NCBI RefSeq assembly: GCF_035506375.1
Contig: NZ_DATJPM010000077.1
Coordinates: forward strand, 1-64,000
Source of the DNA: Methanocella sp.
GTDB lineage: Archaea; Halobacteriota; Methanocellia; Methanocellales; Methanocellaceae
DNA: 64,000 nt
Direction of reading: 5' to 3'
Below, piece after piece: positions 62,392 to 64,000 of the stretch (position 1 is its first letter; each line of letters starts with the position of its first letter). The notes beneath the pieces are model-generated. The model was given only the letters and a program-made list of their open reading frames with translations, was not told the origin of the DNA and did not search any database. The translations under genes were made by a program, and so were the position numbers.

Positions 62392-63270
62392 TTATTTCTT
62401 GTAGATGGGCGTGCCCGTGGTCTGGGTGAGCTTCTTGTACCCGGCCATGAGCTTCTTCGTCATGGGGCCCGGCTTGCCGTTGCCTATCTCGCGGCCGTCC
62501 ACCCTCGTGATGGGGCAGAGCTCGGCGGCAGTGCCTGTCACGAAAATCTCGTCCGCAGTATACAGGTCGTAGTAGCTCATGTCGGCCTCGCACAGCGGCA
62601 TTTTCATCTGCCTCGCCAGGTCGAATACGGCTCCCCTGGTCACGCCCTTGAGGTTGACCTCGACGATCGGCGTCCGGATCTGGCCGTTCTTGATGACGAA
62701 GATGTTGTCGCCCGAGCCCTCGGCCAGGTTGCCGTTGACGTCGAAGATGATGGCCTCGTTGGCGCCCTTCACGTTGGCCTCGAGCTTGGCCAGGATGTTG
62801 TTCAGGTAGTTGAGCGATTTGATATTCGGGGGCAGGGTCTGCGGCGAGTTCCGCCGGATGCTCACCGTGATGGCGTTCAGGCCCTTCTCGTAGAGATCGC
62901 CGTACATGGCGCCCCACGTTTCTGCAATGCAGATCACGGTCGGCTTCGGGCACTTGTTCGGGTCCAGGCCCAGGTCGCCCACGCCCCGCGTGATGATCGG
63001 CCGGATGTATGCGTCCTTCAGGTCGTTCTTCCGCAGCGTCTCCAGGATGATATCCTTCATCTTCTCCTTCGTCACGGGCGGCTTCAGCATGATCGCCCGG
63101 GCGCCGTCGAACATCCGGTCGACGTGCTCGTCCAGCCTGAAGACCCGGCCGTTGTAGGCCCGGATGCCCTCAAAAACACCGTCACCGTATAAAAGACCAT
63201 GATCATAGACGGAAATTTTTGCGCTTTCCTTCGTATAGAACTTGCCGTCGATGTAGATATAACTGGCCAT
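62392..63270 (-). CDS. ilvE: Branched-chain amino acid aminotransferase
   Basis: 292 residues, fold class IV PLP enzyme. YIYIDGKFYTKESAKISVYDHGLLYGDGVFEGIRAYNG is the conserved N-terminal stretch; SLNYLNNILAKLEA carries the PLP-binding Lys region, and EGSGDNIFVIKNGQIRTP and TGTAAELCPI follow. It makes or degrades Leu, Ile and Val with 2-oxoglutarate/glutamate, finishing the pathway started by the ilvBN genes 18 kb away. AGGG precedes the ATG by 7 nt and a TATA-like CTTATATGCC lies about 35 nt upstream. Confidence 0.95.
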   Translation of the reverse strand: MASYIYIDGKFYTKESAKISVYDHGLLYGDGVFEGIRAYNGRVFRLDEHVDRMFDGARAIMLKPPVTKEKMKDIILETLRKNDLKDAYIRPIITRGVGDLGLDPNKCPKPTVICIAETWGAMYGDLYEKGLNAITVSIRRNSPQTLPPNIKSLNYLNNILAKLEANVKGANEAIIFDVNGNLAEGSGDNIFVIKNGQIRTPIVEVNLKGVTRGAVFDLARQMKMPLCEADMSYYDLYTADEIFVTGTAAELCPITRVDGREIGNGKPGPMTKKLMAGYKKLTQTTGTPIYKK

Positions 63271-63371
63271 AAAGATACCCTTTGATAAAAAGCAACTCAG
63301 GCATATAAGGCTTCTGATTTTTGAAAAAGTCTATACGTGATGACGGATATTAATTGTCAATCGGTGAGCTG

Positions 63372-64000
63372 ATGGCGGGGGAAGACGTGCGCCTGGAGGC
63401 AGAGGCGGCCCTGGAGAAGGGGCTCGAGCTGGCGGGCGAAGGCCGCTTGGACGATTCGATCGTGCTGCTAGACCACGCCATTGGCCTCGACCAGGATTAT
63501 GGCGACGCGTACAACTGTAAAGGCTTGATTTTAACGGAGCTGAAACGGTATGACCAGGCGTTCGCATGCTTCGAGCGGGCCCTGAAGCTCCAGCCGCAGA
63601 ACCCGAAATACTGGTATAACAAGAGCATCCTGTTTCGAGAGCTGGGCATGTTCGAGGACGAGGCGGGCGCCTGCCTGATGTCCCTGAAATACGACTCGAA
63701 GTCGGTGCAGGCCTGGCACAGCTGCGCCCGGTCGCTGGCCCGCATCGGGGAAAGCTCGGAGGCGCTGTCGTGCATGGAAAAGGCACTGGAGCTCGAGCCG
63801 ATGAACGCCAGCCTCTGGTTCTACCTGGGCTCGTACCAGTACAGCCTGGGCATGCTCGATAAGGCCCTGGAGTCCTTCGAGCGTGCCGCCCTCATCGAGC
63901 CGGACAACGCCGCGGCCTGGATGGGCAAGGGCGAGGCGCTCACGAAGGCCGGAAAGGACACCGAGGCCCTCGAGTCCTTCGACGTGTCTATTAAGCTGAA
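63372..64000 (+). CDS. TPR-repeat protein (N-terminal part)
   Basis: Runs off the right edge; 209 codons are visible. At least six TPR units follow directly from the start: typical consensus DAYNCKGLILTELKRYDQAFACFERALKLQP and SLWFYLGSYQYSLGMLDKALESFERAALIEP. No signal peptide or membrane segment in the visible part, so a cytoplasmic adaptor or scaffold. ATG at 63372 with GGTGAG 4-5 nt upstream. Divergent from ilvE over a 101-bp spacer. Its TPR style resembles the tail of the kinase at 45028, but no link is implied. Confidence 0.9.
   Translation, partial: MAGEDVRLEAEAALEKGLELAGEGRLDDSIVLLDHAIGLDQDYGDAYNCKGLILTELKRYDQAFACFERALKLQPQNPKYWYNKSILFRELGMFEDEAGACLMSLKYDSKSVQAWHSCARSLARIGESSEALSCMEKALELEPMNASLWFYLGSYQYSLGMLDKALESFERAALIEPDNAAAWMGKGEALTKAGKDTEALESFDVSIKL

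Noticed and set aside
62138..62953. 271-residue frame on the minus strand partly covering the ilvE terminator spacer
   Set aside because: Mostly an out-of-frame shadow of ilvE, Arg/His/Gln-rich, without domain.

Overview
The window looks like a chromosomal segment of a methanogenic archaeon, most likely of the Methanocella type. Visible reasons are: a type II archaeal glyceraldehyde-3-phosphate dehydrogenase, archaeal AglB (STT3) oligosaccharyltransferases, an AglJ-like glycosyltransferase, TATA boxes about 25 nt upstream of leaderless starts, oligo-T terminators, and GC-rich coding with AT-rich spacers. The genus is an inference from gene content and style; no rRNA, tRNA or methanogenesis operon is present to confirm it.

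Layout. 0-9.2 kb holds housekeeping and accessory genes: a cut-off amino-acid-type binding lipoprotein, an MFS transporter, a rhodanese, an acetate-transporter family protein, a PEBP protein and purM. These are followed by a CTP-dependent polyprenol/lipid kinase-like gene and a three-gene unit ending in a membrane protein with a remarkable Cys-Ala-Cys-Ala tail, translationally coupled (ATGA) to a radical SAM/SPASM enzyme. 9.3-39.5 kb is a large protein N-glycosylation and surface-glycan locus. It has three AglB paralogues and a complete dTDP-L-rhamnose set (RmlA, B, C, D). It also has a second nucleotidyltransferase, a UDP-glucuronate-decarboxylase-like enzyme, two CDP-paratose-2-epimerase-like enzymes and a flippase. 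Eight cytoplasmic-type glycosyltransferases, a PIG-V-like membrane glycosyltransferase, a B12-binding radical SAM enzyme and a secreted beta-propeller complete it. Together these would make activated sugars, build a lipid-linked glycan, flip it and transfer it to Asn.

39.5-45 kb holds a small ferritin-like protein, a secreted anchored protein and branched-chain amino acid synthesis (LeuA/CimA-type synthase, ilvB, ilvN). 45-49.2 kb holds a Ser/Thr kinase-TPR protein next to a Clp-type double AAA+ ATPase. 49-64 kb is mixed: M29 aminopeptidase, GT4, DUF89 phosphatase, M32 carboxypeptidase, a 55-residue Cys-rich protein, an AI-2E family transporter, two DUF2085 membrane proteins, a secreted Tgl-type transglutaminase-like protein, GAPDH, acylphosphatase, a HycI-type hydrogenase maturation protease with a proton-pumping antiporter-like subunit, ilvE, and a TPR protein cut by the right edge.

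Non-coding features stand out. Four long imperfect palindromes (117-314 bp) occupy the four convergent gene junctions that have spacers over 100 bp. Two of them share an identical 39-nt core and nearly equal length, so they are copies of one element. Other notable points are an apparent +1 frame disruption at the start of the LeuA/CimA gene, a 117-bp near-identical tract around the catalytic motif of two AglB genes that looks like gene conversion, and a 42-bp tandem repeat upstream of purM. No CRISPR array, insertion sequence, rRNA or tRNA was seen.
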